Part shown: positions 47,155-61,616 of the stretch, piece after piece
Layout of the letters: each line of letters starts with the position of its first letter
How positions within the stretch are numbered: the first letter of the stretch is position 1
Assembly (NCBI GenBank): GCA_963930655.1
Contig: OZ005600.1
Span: forward strand, 2,917,501 to 2,981,500
From: Myrica gale
Taxonomy: Eukaryota > Streptophyta > Magnoliopsida > Fagales > Myricaceae
Direction of reading: 5' to 3'
Length of the DNA stretch: 64,000 bases
Program-made: the position numbers and the translations under genes
Notes under the pieces: model-generated
What the model was told of the DNA's origin: nothing
What the model saw: the letters and a program-made list of their open reading frames with translations, nothing else
Database searches by the model: none

Positions 47155-48332
47155 TTTCCTTTTCTAGCTTTAAGACCTGATCAAAACATGCATATATATC
47201 AGAACCAGATAAACCCACATCCAGATATCCCCATTGAAATCAACCTGCTTTCGCACATGAGGCAGTTCAACTGATGAAATCATTTTACAGTAGGTGTTGA
47301 ATAAGAAGATCAATCTACTGGCAAAGAAACTTCTTCTCCTGAACAAAAACACAATGATTTACGGCACAAATTTAAATACATATTGAGGACGGGAAGTTGG
47401 TTTTCCAAAAATGCACAAACTGAAAGCTCCTTATGACCTCACATCAAGCATTTTGAATAGCAATGGAAATCGGAACAAGTTGTGAGGTATAATTGAAACC
47501 TCAATTCCCAGATCTACACATTTAGGTCCAGCTGGATCTCAAGAAGGACGAGAAGGGACGGAACTTTTTTCTTTTGGTGGAGGGAGGGGGGCTTTGTTGT
47601 GCTTGGAAAGTGGTTTCCTTTCCCACGACAATGAATCTTAAAGGAAGAGAATAATAGCATTGGCCACGAATCTCAAAACTGAAAGCTGGAGTTGGAGGTT
47701 GAAGAAAGCAAACACTGTAGGGAGAAAATGCATGTAACCGTACACCGACACTATTAATTGTAACTTAACCAATTAGGAAGAAAAAAATCATTCCCAGAAC
47801 CAAGACAAAATCAGATCTGACCCAAATCGGAATCATGGACGATCCGCCGATAAAACGGATCAAGTGACGCACAACCAAGAAAGCGCATTGAATTGCTAAT
47901 TGTTGCATGTAACCAATTACAGATTACACCAGATCCACGTCCAATGAGCTCGATTTCTATACGCAATGCATGTATCAAACATAAAAACCAGATTAAGTAG
48001 GCACAGAATTCAACAGGGAAAAAGGAGTAATAGATCGAGAACAGAAATGTGAAAAATTGCAACAGATCCGATGATTAGGAACACGGACACTAAACATTCT
48101 ACCGATTTCACAAAAACATAGCACAAGTCTAAACAATGGGTAAAAAACGAACGAAAAAAATAAGGATTTTGGAATAAAAATTCGAACAACTTCATGCGAA
48201 TCCGAATGAAGAATAATGAAATTTAGGGGGAGGGGGAGCATAGGTTTACCAAGTATACTGTGGTAAGCAGGCTCCTCCGGCTTTCTCAGGGTCTGTGACT
48301 TATGCGAACGAGGAATAGCGGGGTGGAGCTCA
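47155..48332 (-). other. UGD 5' UTR with leader intron
   Basis: A probable intron of about 1.08 kb runs from a CTTG/GTAAAC donor near 48249 to a TCTTAAAG acceptor near 47170, about 15 bp upstream of the ATG. A leader intron is commonly annotated in plant UGD genes. The first exon would be about 48250-48310. Confidence 0.6.
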
Positions 48333-48338
48333 TATATA
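48333..48338 (-). promoter_or_regulatory. TATA box of the UGD gene
   Basis: TATATA on the minus strand (GTATATATGAGCTCC context), at a plausible distance upstream of the inferred leader exon. Confidence 0.5.
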
Positions 48339-48559
48339 CGCAATGCATGTCCGAGACTACCCCTGGGTTCTCAAGAAAGGACAGGCCAGTACAGGGTGCT
48401 TTGCAGTTCGCGTGGACCTCTCGGTCTCGGACACGTTTTACGTAGAGTCGGTTGGGGAAGGGAGGGGTAGGAACGTAAACTCGGTTGCTGGTCAGATACT
48501 AGCTTCTTGTACGTGCAAAGTGAAACTACTGAAATGCCCATCTGCTGTGAGCATGTAAA

Positions 48560-49700
48560 AGTCAACTACGTCAAAAAAAAGAGGACCTGGTTTACGCAAA
48601 GCAGCAAGCACACGGCTTAGACGAGATTCTACGCGTTTGCTGCGGTAAGCAAAGCCCTGTAAAGCAAACACAAAGAGATCGCGACTTATGGATCAGCTTC
48701 CTGGATGTTGCTGATGCATGTTGAAAGAGGAACCTTATTTTCTACCCAAAAGAGGTGAGTTATTTGGCAAATGAAACAGATCTACCCAGACTCCCAGTAG
48801 TAAAGAGTAGGTGATAATTTTGTAGTTTAATTGTAATTCTTTTATTCGTTTTTTTTCCAGGCTTCTCAATTTCCAGCTGAGTACTTTTCCTTCCTCTTTC
48901 TTTTATCTCAAAATCCTTTAGGAAAAGATTTCCAGACATTCAAGGGTAGCAAATGTTCCTTAAAGATGCTGAGGTTCCAAAAGGACATCATACTTTCAAC
49001 GAAACTGACCTTTATTATGAAAGTTCTGGAGGCGTTTTGTCCTAATGAGAAAAAATTACTGCTGGAAAGGCAAATTACAAACATGATTTCATGTCCATTA
49101 AGGTCATGACAGGCAGAGTGCAGTGATTGGGTACCATATTTGGTAAAGTTCGAAGGGCAAACTTCAAAACTAAGGATAAGCCTTTGCTTCGGGAGTCAGA
49201 AATTGATGAGGACTGTACTGAGGAGTGTATCCGAAGCCACATTATAAAATAGTAGGAAACCCTTTTCAAAGACCGGAGAGAAAGTGAGAGAATTATGAAG
49301 CATGAAAGGTACTGGTGGTGACGATGACTCATAATTGTAATGCCAGAAAAATTGAGCAAGAAAATATTGAAAGAAAACCCATTTCAGAAAAACAATCGGC
49401 CCATCGCTTTTTCTGGTAGGTTGTTTTGCCTGTGGAAGAACTAAACAAACAGGAGAATGGTCGAAGGTTCTGAAAAAGGCAATGATGGAAGAACACGATA
49501 GAGGACTAATTTGGAATTGAATGAGATGTTTCTCTTGGCGTTCGAGTACGATAATCTGGTGGAAAAGTTTTCTTAAATTGCAAGGATAAACGCCGCAAAG
49601 GACTTGTTTAAGAATTTTTAACTGGCAGCCTCTCCATGGAGTCATGGTTCGGGCTGGTAAACAAATGATCCTGATGTAATTTGTCACTGTTAGATTGCTT
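48560..49700. other. Intergenic region
   Basis: No gene is recognised. A 212-codon open frame on the minus strand at 49196-49834 crosses a transposon border at 49710 and has no family signature, so it is not called. Confidence 0.45.
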
Positions 49701-49709
49701 ACTAGCTTG

Positions 49710-50495
49710 CAGTGACGGAACCGGGACTCAAGTTGAGGGGGGCAAAATCTTAAGGTGGAATGATAAAAAAATTTCTTACATAATGTAAAAAGTGTCTCAG
49801 AGTTAAAATATCGAAAAATAAGGACTAAAAGCATTACTAATATTGAAATATGTGCATTGTATTATTTGCTGAGACTGAGAGGTTTTCAATTAGATTCTAG
49901 AGGTTTGCATCTTCTGAAAACGTCATAAAATAACTTTGTTCTTAATAGTATCAAAATTTTCCCTCTCGATATATACTACAATGCTATCATTCGTCTAGTC
50001 ATCTTTCATTTTATTACGCAGGTCAACGGTTGCAATAGTGTAAATTATCATTATTTAAAAAGAGGAAAAAAAGAACCTTTCACATGCATAATCAATAATA
50101 TGATTAAAAACGAACCAAAAAATGGGAGGGAAAAAAAGTGCATGAGAGGGGAAATGGAAAGTGCTCGAGTCCAACTATCGATCCTCATTTAGTAGCAATC
50201 AAACATTACTGATTTTTGGGCACTATGTTGCATTTTGGGCGTAACATACAAAAAAAAATATTTTTTATATCGCGTGTCACTCTCATGCAATACTTTCCTT
50301 TTTCGCATAACATATATATATATATATATATCAAGGGAAAATGCGCAGGGGCTCGCTTAAGAAACTAGCCAGGCCCAAGGGGGTGGGTCTGGCCTGCCTG
50401 GAGGAAAATATAGGTAAAAAATAAAATAAAATATTTTTAATTTGACATAACATAAGGGGGACATCCACCCAGAGCCCCTCATTAGTTCTGCCACA
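49710..50495. mobile_element. MULE-like non-autonomous element, 9-bp TSD
   Basis: Flanked by perfect 9-bp direct repeats ACTAGCTTG (49701-49709 and 50496-50504). The ends CAGTGACGGAACC and, reverse-complemented, TGTGGCAGAACT are imperfect inverted repeats. A (TA)11 run lies at about 50309-50330. It is non-coding. It has inserted at the outer edge of the older inverted repeat at 50505-52290. Confidence 0.7.
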
Positions 50496-50504
50496 ACTAG
50501 CTTG

Positions 50505-52290
50505 GTTGGCCGAATTGGTTCGTGCAGTTTCAACCTCAACAAATTGGTCTATGGGGTCACCAAAACGTTGCACAGTGATTCTTCCGTCCACCCCTCCGTG
50601 AAGCTACTAATGGAACACGATGATGTGTACATTTTTAAAAACGTGGACGATGCTGAGCTGGTAAATTTGTACACATAGAATGCCAAGTCACTCAAATTAA
50701 AAAAAAAAAAAATGAATGCCCTAAAACAATTTTACCCCCCAGATCACCTCCCCCCCCTTCACGACTTCACCTCCAAATTCAAGTCTAACTTCTCCTTCAC
50801 CTATGAATTTCTAATCACATGACAAGCACAAGTCCAGTTAAGTTACCGAAGATTTCACACACTAGCCGAAAATAATAAAACCGTCTCTCGGTGTTTGCTT
50901 GCAGGATACTACACTTCTCAGCATCCTTATAATCTTCATCAGCCACATTCACCAAAGAACCTCTCTGAGATGCTAGGAAAACCTCTCCTTCATCCAGATA
51001 ATTTCTGCAAGAAACACTAGAAGCACAAAAACTACTTAATAATATCAAAGCAAATCATTGTACGTAATTGATTGTCACCTTGCATATTGTTATTGATTCG
51101 CCCAGGACTTTCACCAAGCAAACTGAAGACTTAACGAGAACTAAGTCAAAGAACAAATACTCTGTTCTATGAAAATTGTAACGACTTACCATACTTTGTA
51201 GGGTCGTTCATACTTCCACTAACAAAACTGAAGAAATCAATATTTGAATATCTAAATCCTTTCAGCTGGCTCGCTAGCTTTTGGAGGACATGAGAAAATG
51301 CTTCGTTGGGCAATTATACCAGTTATGTAATTGCCTCCATGCATCCACCTGAGTTTCTGGTGTGAAGTGGGGGTGGAAGTGGAGGTGAAGAGTGGAGGTT
51401 CGGTGATGGGGGGGAAAGTTGCTAAGGAGAAGTTGGAGGTGAAGGTAAGGGTGAGAAAAAATTCCGGTAAGAATTGGAATTTCAAGTTTCACTTTCAATT
51501 CCGAAAATTCGGTTCCGGTATATACTGGAATCAGAACTGAAAGTCATTTTTGACAATCTGGAATCAAAACTGGAATTGGAATTTTCGGTTCCGATTTTTC
51601 TAATAAAATAAAAATAGTGATCAAAATAAAGTATAACATATGAAATTTATTTTGGAATCTAGATTTCGGAAGAAAATTTTATATTTATTGTTAATTTATA
51701 ATGAATAACAAAAAAATACCGAAATTTTTTATTCCGATTTTTTTTAAATAGGGCTCAAAATAAAGTATAACATATGATGAGTACCAAATTTGTTTGAATA
51801 TATATTTTAAAATCTAGATTTTGCTTGAATGTTTACATTTATTGTTAATTTATGATGAATAATAGAAAATTTTCCAAAATTTGGATCTAAAAAGTATTTT
51901 TAGATCATTAGGACCACAAAAAAAAATATCCAAAAAGCCCCCATGCCAAACCGGAATTTCTGGTTCCGATTCCGAAAATTTCAGTTATGTTCCGGTTCTA
52001 TTCTAGTTTCATCTGTTCCGGTACTCACCCTTAAGTGAAGGGGAGGTAATTTGGGGGTAAAATTGTTTTAGGGCATTCAACCCTTTTTTTAAAAAAAAAG
52101 GGTGACATCAGCTTAGCATCGTCCACATCTTTAAAAATGTACACATCAGCGTGTTTTGTTAGTGGCTTTACGGAGGGGTGGACGGAGAGACCACCGTGCA
52201 ATATTTTGGTGATCACATAGACCAATTTGTTAAAGTTGAAACCACATGGACCAATTTGACTCAAAGTGAAACCACAATGACCATTTGAGT
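50505..52290. repeat. Long inverted repeat (two arms of ~260 bp), nested transposons
   Basis: The left arm (about 50515-50770) and right arm (about 52034-52280) are reverse complements. Shared landmarks: CAAATTGGTCTATG, CCGTCCACCCCTCCGT, GATGTGTACATTTTTAAA, GTGGACGATGCT, GCCCTAAAACAATTTTACCCCC. The spacer 50771-51445 is unidentified and its right part also mirrors the left arm (CCTTCACCTCCAA-type words). A hAT at 51446-52033 splits the right arm. Probably an older non-autonomous DNA transposon; its outer ends and target duplication were not found. Confidence 0.6.
51446..52033. mobile_element. Non-autonomous hAT element (588 bp)
   Basis: The ends TAAGGGTGAG and CTCACCCTTA are a perfect 10-bp inverted repeat. 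The flanking 8-mers GGTGAAGG (51438-51445) and AGTGAAGG (52034-52041) match at 7 of 8 positions, as expected for an ageing hAT target duplication. Subterminal regions are rich in TTCCGGT/ACCGGAA words. It is non-coding. Confidence 0.75.
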
Positions 52291-52716
52291 TATTTTTCAA
52301 AAAATTAAGGTAAATTAGAGTTTCATTGAATTTTTCAAAAAAATAATGAAAAGTAAAATTTTATGGGACTAGTTAAAAAGTAAAAAGAGAAATGATTGAA
52401 GTAAAATTGTTATGTTTATTATAATACATAATTTGATGGAAATATAGAAATGATTTTGAAGTTTTTTTTTTTATTTTTTTCTTAATCAAAATGATAAGTA
52501 ATTTATGTTTACATTTAAAAAAATTGGATGGGTACATTTTTTTCAACATTTTAGATTTACAAACCCTATTTATTATTGATTGCGATATGCTTTCTGTGAA
52601 GGTTGCTGCGAATGTGCAAAATTTTTGCTTGTTTTGCCTATATATAGAAAAAGGCATGGCAACAAACAATTCATTTGGCATCTAACGATGAGTTCCAACG
52701 CAACTAAAAAAAAGAA

Positions 52717-52948
52717 GTGATAAATGCAAAATTGGTCCCTATGCTATATTCAAAAATCGATTTAGTCCCTGTGATATGAAAATCATCGATTTAGTCTCTG
52801 TGATTTCAGAAAGTGATAAAATCAGTCTCTGATAAAGGACCAATAACAAACGAAAATAAAATCACAGAGACTAAATCGATATTTTTCATATCACAGGGAC
52901 TAAATCGATTTTTGAGTATAGCACAGAGACAAATTTTGCATTTATCCC
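52717..52948. mobile_element. Hairpin MITE (232 bp)
   Basis: Arms of about 100 bp, 52717-52822 and 52850-52948, are nearly perfect reverse complements (GATAAATGCAAAATTGGTCCC against GGGATAAATGCAAAATTTGTC when complemented). Within each arm ATCGATTTAGTC(C/T)CTGTGAT is repeated twice, so the element is both palindromic and internally duplicated. Confidence 0.75.
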
Positions 52949-53382
52949 AAAAAAAAAGAAAAAAAAAAAGAAGAGTTTGATTTCATTGTTTCCTTAAAAA
53001 ATAATATAATTGTCGTAATTCCAAAATGTCCTTTTTTGGGCAACTAGTCTAGCGATAACCGTTGTTGGTCAAATCAAATCGCCACCGCTAGGATTATGCT
53101 ACTCACCGAATCGAACCGTCAAACGCCAGACCGAAATTATAAATTCCTCATCTGACGGTCCACACCCAAAACCCTACCAAAAAAACTAGCCGTTACAAGA
53201 GCGTCCTGTAATCTAAACGTTCCTATTTTTCCTCGCCCATCTAAACCCCTCATTCATTGTTTCTTTCAATCCCAAAAGACCAGGCACACTAACAAATCCC
53301 TCGTTCTGAAGCTCTTTTTCCCATCAAAGCACACCCAAACCCATTTCTTCTAAGGCGTGTCTTTGCGGTTTTCCGGTCACTT

Positions 53383-55853
53383 ATGGATTTGATCGGCAAG
53401 AACGCCGGGGCGGTGACCCCAGCGAAAGACCCACATGGTTGTCGGTTCAAGATTCAAGAAAACCATAAACTAACGGAGAATTTGAACCCCAATGTCTCTC
53501 GTTCGAGCCCTGTTACGAAACCAACGAGTTCCCCCGCGACGAAATCAGCAAAAGCCCAGAAATCTGCCGCGAAGAATCCCAATCCAGTCCCTCACTCGCC
53601 GCGGAACAAGATTCGGGAAAGAAAGTTCGTGGTGGCAAAAAAGAATTCCAGGAAAGAGAATTTGGGGCCGAAGGTTGAGTGTAAGTGCAAAGAGAAGGCT
53701 GGCGGTGGTAATACCACTAAGTGTTTGTGTATGGCCTACGAGAACCTGAGGGCGTCCCAGGAAGAGTTTTTCAAGAGTCGAAGCGAAGAGGTCAGGGAAT
53801 CAGATCGGTTGAAGGGTTCTGATAGAGCTGAAAGTGAACTTGAAGAGGAAATAGAGAAGGGCTTAATGCTCCAAGACTTGCAAATTGTAGATGGGTATGA
53901 AGGGAATGAGGAGGAAAATTGTAGCTCTCCGCTGATTGAGCAAGATAGTCAAATAGGTAGTTCAACGATCAAGAGAAGGAGGGACAAGCTGTTGGAAGAG
54001 GCAAGGAAAAGTGTGCCGGAACCTGGGTCTGGGAGGGTGATGCATTTGGTGAAGGCCTTTGAGAAGCTTCTTTCAATACCGACTTCAAAAGACACGGATG
54101 AGAAGGATGACAAAGATGACAAAGAAGAAGAAGAGAATAAAAAGAAGGCAATGAAATGGGCTTTACCGGGATTGCAGGCTCCTAAGGTCCCTGAGACAGA
54201 GGCTTCTTCTTCCTCTTTCAGTACATCAGAGTTGTTCATGACATCAGAAAATCTTGGTCTGGATTCACGGATATCTGTTTCATCTTCTTGGGATAGTAGC
54301 CAGGGAAGGTTGGTAGAAATAGCTTGGTTTATCTAATTTAGCATCAGATTTGGTATATTTTAAGTCCCATTAATATTGTGTTCTAATTTGTTCACTTTGG
54401 AATGTTTTTGTGCTTCAGTATTTCAAGCAGGAGTTCTAATGGGGGCCGTCGAAGCCGAAGAAATGTATGATTTATTAAACTTTGTATGGTTTTATCGAAA
54501 TGGAAGTAAACCTTTTCACTAGCTAAACGGTATTCATGTTTGGGTTTCAGAGCTCCGAATCTTCTAGTATAATGGGTGGAAAGAGATGGCAGAAGAAACA
54601 GCTCAAAGTTACCAACCAAAAACCGTTCAAGCTAAGGACAGAGGTGAGTGTAATGAAATTGAATTGATTGTGGAGACTGCAGCTTAAGTTGCATTGGATC
54701 TGCTGTATAACTTTGGTGATTGGATCTCAATGTAGCAAAGGGGAAGACTGAAGGAGGAAGAATTTATGAAGAAATTACAGGAGATGGTGATAGAGGAGGA
54801 GAGGCAGCGAATACCCGTTGCCCAAGGTCTCCCGTGGACAACAGATGAACCAGAGGTGAAATTTAATAGATTATACGGACCCCTTAATTTAACGTTCGCA
54901 CACTAATGCCCAGATGTGGTTTGCAAACCACTGTCCACTATCACAAGAGACCAAAAAACAAAACAGAGAAGAAATATATTTTTAAAAAAATCAATAGTAA
55001 TAGTTCGCACAGTTGATCGCACAGGTTTTTCCCTTTATCAGCAGCCTATGAGGTGAGGAGAGTTTCAGAAATTAAAGTATTAGTCGTCTGTGCTTATGAC
55101 TTCACTTGCTTCGATTTGGTGCTTGTTACCTCAGTGCTTGATAAAGCCAGCGGTGAAGGATAACACGAGACCTATGGACCTGAAGCTTCACAGTGATCTG
55201 AGAGCTGTAGAGCGTGCTGACTTTGACCATCAGGTTCTTTTCTGCTTCTTTCAATCAGTTGGCACATGTATTTCTACTCTAAGTTCCATATCTGCTTATG
55301 TTTTTGCATTTGCTTGCAAAACCATTAAAGAGTTCTCATGGAGCAAAAAAAAGTTAATTTACGTTTCATTTGTATGATTCTTCTGTTGGTTTGTGCACAT
55401 AACTAGGTAGCAGAGAAGATGAGCCTGATTGAGCAATACAAGATGGAAAGAGAGAGAAGGCAGAAGGTACAGGACCTGAAAATAATGATTAATCCATATC
55501 AAAAGATAGTAGCTTTTCAATCGAAATGTGAGCGCCTTTGTGTTACTCTTGCAGTTGGCAGAAGAGGAAGAAATAAGAAGGTTGAGAAAGGAACTTGTTC
55601 CAAAAGCACAGCCGATGCCCTATTTTGACAGGCCTTTCATTCCCAGAAGGTAAAGGTGACAGCTTTATTAAGGACATATTTGATAAAAAACAATTAGGTT
55701 TAATGAAGATCACCTTTGTTGTCTGTTGCTTGTTTAAGGTCAATGAAGCATCCAACTGTACCTAGAGAACCAAAGTTCCACATACCACAACATAAGAAGA
55801 TCAAGTGCTACTTGTCATGGAATGACCTCAGTACCTACACTTTCCAAGACTGA
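53383..55853 (+). CDS. TPX2-domain microtubule-associated protein (MDP60/TPXL-like)
   Basis: Plant microtubule-binding protein, 517 residues in eight exons: 53383-54308, 54419-54464, 54551-54643, 54736-54855, 55135-55233, 55407-55466, 55555-55649, 55739-55853. All junctions are GT-AG and phases agree. The long first exon encodes a Ser/Pro/Lys-rich N-terminus with a Cys cluster (VECKCKEK ... TKCLCMAYENLRAS) and an acidic middle. Exons 3-4 encode KRWQKKQLKVTNQKPFKLRTE and MVIEEERQRIPVAQGLPWTTDEPE. Exons 5-8 form the TPX2 C-terminal domain (DLRAVERADFDHQVAEK, EEEEIRRLRKELVPKAQPMP, FDRPFIPRRS). The basic coiled-coil TPX2 region binds microtubules. Which TPXL subgroup member it is remains inferred. 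The gene appears intact. Confidence 0.9.
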
Positions 55854-57352
55854 AGTACAGCAAAAGATTAAAGAGCCCTCATTATCCTCACTCTATTGTC
55901 ACCAGTAACTGAATAATTGTATTCGTTTTCTTTCCCCCTCTCTCTCTCGTTCCTTCTTTTTCAAGATTGAACATGAAGCAACCAATTTAGTTGCAAAATT
56001 TGATGCCCCCGGCTGATTCTTTCTTTTTCCTCTTTTCTCCTTTGTCTCAAAAGTTCCCAAAGGTAAAAAAAAAAAAAAGAAATAAAACCAAACGGGGGGG
56101 TGGGGGGAAGAAGAAAGACGGGAAAACAAGCCTTAAAAGGTCATAAAAAACTAATCGAGATGTATTTCGACGTATCAGACTATCAGTTACTAAAAAAGCA
56201 CAAAAGAAAATTGGAAACGTGTTTTGATCTTGGCAACAGCTAGAATTCTCCTGGGGAGCGGTGGCCTTGTTCTTTCAAAAGTATTTAAGGGAATGTTAGT
56301 TTTGGAAAAAATGGTAAGATTTTTTTGATTTTGATAGAATTGTGAATATTTATGTAGATTTAAGTTTTATAGGTTTTTGTGTAAAATTTGATGAAAAGTT
56401 TTAAAAATATTTAATTTTTGTTTGAGTTTGTAAAAAGATGCAAGAAAGATTATTTGATGTGATTGTTTACTAAAAAAATATTGCAGTTAGGTGAAAAATT
56501 ATAGATAAAGAATATTTGTTATTTTTTTAGAAAAATGTATTAGTTTATATAAAAAGTTGCTTGAGATTTTGAATATTCGTTTTGTAAATTTTATTGAATC
56601 CTATTATATTCTAGATTACTTTTGTAACCGCTTCCATTTGTCCGAAAATATTTCGGGATCAGTAAAGAGTAATAGCTAATAGCAATGAACAGTGTATAAG
56701 CAAGAAACAAAGACAACGTGATCCTCTTCTAACCTGGTTGAATTATTCACCATAAGTTTTCAGCCCTGCAGCTCTCTTTTAGAACTTGATATTAACATGC
56801 TGCTACGGAGATGGCCTATGAAATGGGTACATAACTCATACACGAGTTTACTTTTAGTGCATATCTGTAATCTGGGTTCCTTTGGGACATAACTTGGACC
56901 TCCACACAAATGGAAGCATTAGCGGGAGGGTCTCAAAGACTAATGGCAATGGAGAGCTCATTGTGATGTATCAATTGAATTATTCCCCGAATAAACTTCC
57001 TACTTTCACGGCTTTTCAGAAGTCAAAGGCCATCACCAACCAGGTGGAGAATAAGTTCACACCACACGGGTGCAAATTTACTGCAATGGTTGCATAGCAA
57101 TTCGGTCAAGTCGAGCGTTCGTTGGTCATCCTTATTGTTTCATTGGCCTAGGTTCAATCCAGCACTAGAACAAAAATACCTTTGGGAGTTCGGGAAGCTT
57201 CAAAAGAAAATATTTAAAGAGTCGGGAAAAAATACACAAAAATGCTTGCCAGCCATGACCAACTCAATACTGTTTCCCAGGCTAGAATGGGAAACAGACA
57301 CCATACATGAAATCTTGAAGGACACGCTACATCTTTCAAAATATAGAATCGA
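55854..57352. other. Intergenic region between TPX2-like and eS19 genes
   Basis: 3' flanks of two convergent genes plus a family A MITE copy (listed separately). Short runs of CT, A and G lie at 55935-56110. No gene is recognised. Frames at 56882-57401 have no support beyond overlapping the last eS19 exon on the opposite strand. Confidence 0.45.
56287..56640. mobile_element. Diverged family A MITE copy
   Basis: Same word order as 2579-2885: GGAATGTTAGTTTTGGAAAAAATGG, GAATTGTGAATATTTATGT, TTTGATGTGATTGTTTACTAAAAAAATATTG, GTGAAAAATTATAGATAAAG, TTGAGATTTTGAATATTCG. It is longer and more diverged than the other copies. The borders are approximate. Confidence 0.5.
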
Positions 57353-59794
<2,442 letters not shown>

Positions 59795-59887
59795 TGATGA
59801 AGCAAGGTGAGAGGCTTGGGGGACACAGGCAAGGGAGGCTGAACGCTAGGGTGCCGAAGATTACAGCTTCCTCTCCCTCACACTCGC

Positions 59888-59942
59888 TAGGGTTTTGATT
59901 CAGTATGATCAGCATTTATATATAGCGGCCTCTTTAGGGTTT
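59888..59942 (-). promoter_or_regulatory. eS19 core promoter: two telo-boxes around a TATA box
   Basis: AAACCCTA on the minus strand at 59888-59895 and 59935-59942, with a TATATAAAT-type TATA box at about 59916-59924. Telo-boxes of this form are common in plant ribosomal protein promoters. The spacing from the ATG (59794) fits a short leader of about 90 bp. Confidence 0.6.
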
Positions 59943-59949
59943 CCATCTG

Positions 59950-60479
59950 TTGCTCAATAGGTTTCGTTCTTGACCCGACACATTAGGGCTTCGTAATTGA
60001 ATGGGGGCACAAAATGGGGTGGGCTGTGGGTTAGTTCGAAATCTGGGCCGATCCAGTAAACTTTGCTCAGCGTGAGGAGGGATCCTCTATTCGCCGCCTA
60101 CAACGCTATGGGCCGACCATGATTTTCTGAAATTTTTTAAAATGTTGTAAAAATTAAGATAGATTATAATTTTATTGGATTTTGCAAAAAAATTAGTAAA
60201 AAATTACGTTTTATAGGAATGGATGAAAAATTAAAAATATATTATTTTTCTGTGGAATTTATATATATATTTTATAATGAACATATAATATTTGATAGCG
60301 ATATAGAAAATTTTGAAATTTTGTATTACTATTTTGTTGATCGTAATTTTTAAATAATTATATTTGTAAAAATAATTAGAATGAAGATAATTCTTAATTA
60401 AAATTTTCATTTCCTAACAAGACCTACCTATCCCCGGAACCGCATCTCTAAAAAAGAGTAAAACAAATGAAATCACATA
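59950..60479. other. AT-rich intergenic stretch
   Basis: No gene or repeat with definable ends. The sequence becomes strongly AT-rich from about 60120. Confidence 0.4.
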
Positions 60480-60487
60480 TTTTGAAA

Positions 60488-60749
60488 CAGGGTCGGCTCA
60501 ACTCTTAGGCAACTTAGGCAATTGTCTAAGGCCACACTTTAAGCAAGAGGCTCCATAACTTAAAAATAAAAATAAAAGGCATTTAAATGCATGATGAACA
60601 AATAAATTATAAACAAATGAGATTTAGGCCTGCTTAATTAGTAATTTTATATCTGAAAATTATTTTTAAATATTTTTAAAAAAAATTATATAAAAATGCC
60701 TAATTTTTAGTATGGCCTTAGGCCTGCATTTTCTATTGAGCCGGTCCTG
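60488..60749. mobile_element. hAT MITE (262 bp) with perfect 8-bp TSD
   Basis: The ends CAGGGTCGGCTCAA and, reverse-complemented, CAGGACCGGCTCAA form the inverted repeat. TTTTGAAA flanks both sides exactly (60480-60487 and 60750-60757). Subterminal GCCTTAGGC/GCCTAAG words are mirrored. It is non-coding. Confidence 0.9.
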
Positions 60750-61272
60750 TTTTGAAATAAGTCTTTAGAAGCAACTAGCACGTAAATGTTTGCATACTTC
60801 TTCCTGAAATGAATAGTGTGAGGTGGAAATGTTATCCGAATAAAAACTACCATTTTATTTGAAATTTTCACTTGACAATATGAGTTCGAAATATTATCTA
60901 AAAAATTTACTATCTTATTGGAACCATCTTCTTTCGTAGTTATGTGTTTCTCTTCTTATAATTACTGTCTTTTTAACTTATAAAACAAAATTATTGTTTA
61001 ACTCAAAGGGATTAACTTAAGTGGTCAAGACTTTAGAGTCTAAGGATGTGCTCATTTCGAAGGTATTAATCTTCCAGATACAAACAATTTATTAGGACCA
61101 CCCCATAACTGACCTGACATGTATGATTTAGAGTTGTACGACCTGAAATTTACTGTGACGTTTAACTCAACTCGTGCAGATACTGGGTCAGGTGAATTTG
61201 AACTCAATGCACATGAATAGATGTAAAAAAAAAAAAATTGTCTTATTAGCACTTTAGTCCTTTATTATTTTT

Positions 61273-61616
61273 TTTGGGATAATTTTATAGTTTCCTTTTA
61301 ACTATGAGCAAAAATCAATGTCGCTTCCCTAACTATCAAAACGGATTTTACGCTTTCTAAGTTTCTAAAATCATCAAAGTACGTCATCCGTCTAAATCAG
61401 TCGTTAATTCAGACAGAACAATGTGAGAAATGACCAAAGTGTCAGCCGCCCATTTTTTAGTATTTTTTGTTTTAGAGGGTATTTCGGCCATTTTCACATT
61501 TTTTTCGTATGACTTAATGATTTTAGAAACTTAGAGGGCATAAAAACGTTTTAATAATTAGGGAGACGACATTAATCTTTACTCATAGGTAAGAGGTGAA
61601 CAGTGAAATTACCTCA
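61273..61616. mobile_element. Palindromic MITE (about 344 bp)
   Basis: Left and right arms mirror each other: AACTATGAGCAAAAATCAATGTCG against the complement of CGACATTAATCTTTACTCAT, and CTAAGTTTCTAAAATCAT against ATGATTTTAGAAACTTAG. The ends (GGATAATTTTATAG and, complemented, GAGGTAATTTCACTG) are similar but imperfect. The target duplication is not clear. Confidence 0.65.

Noticed and set aside
49196-49834. 212-codon open frame on the minus strand
   Set aside because: It crosses a transposon border at 49710, lacks any domain signature, and has the composition of non-coding DNA.
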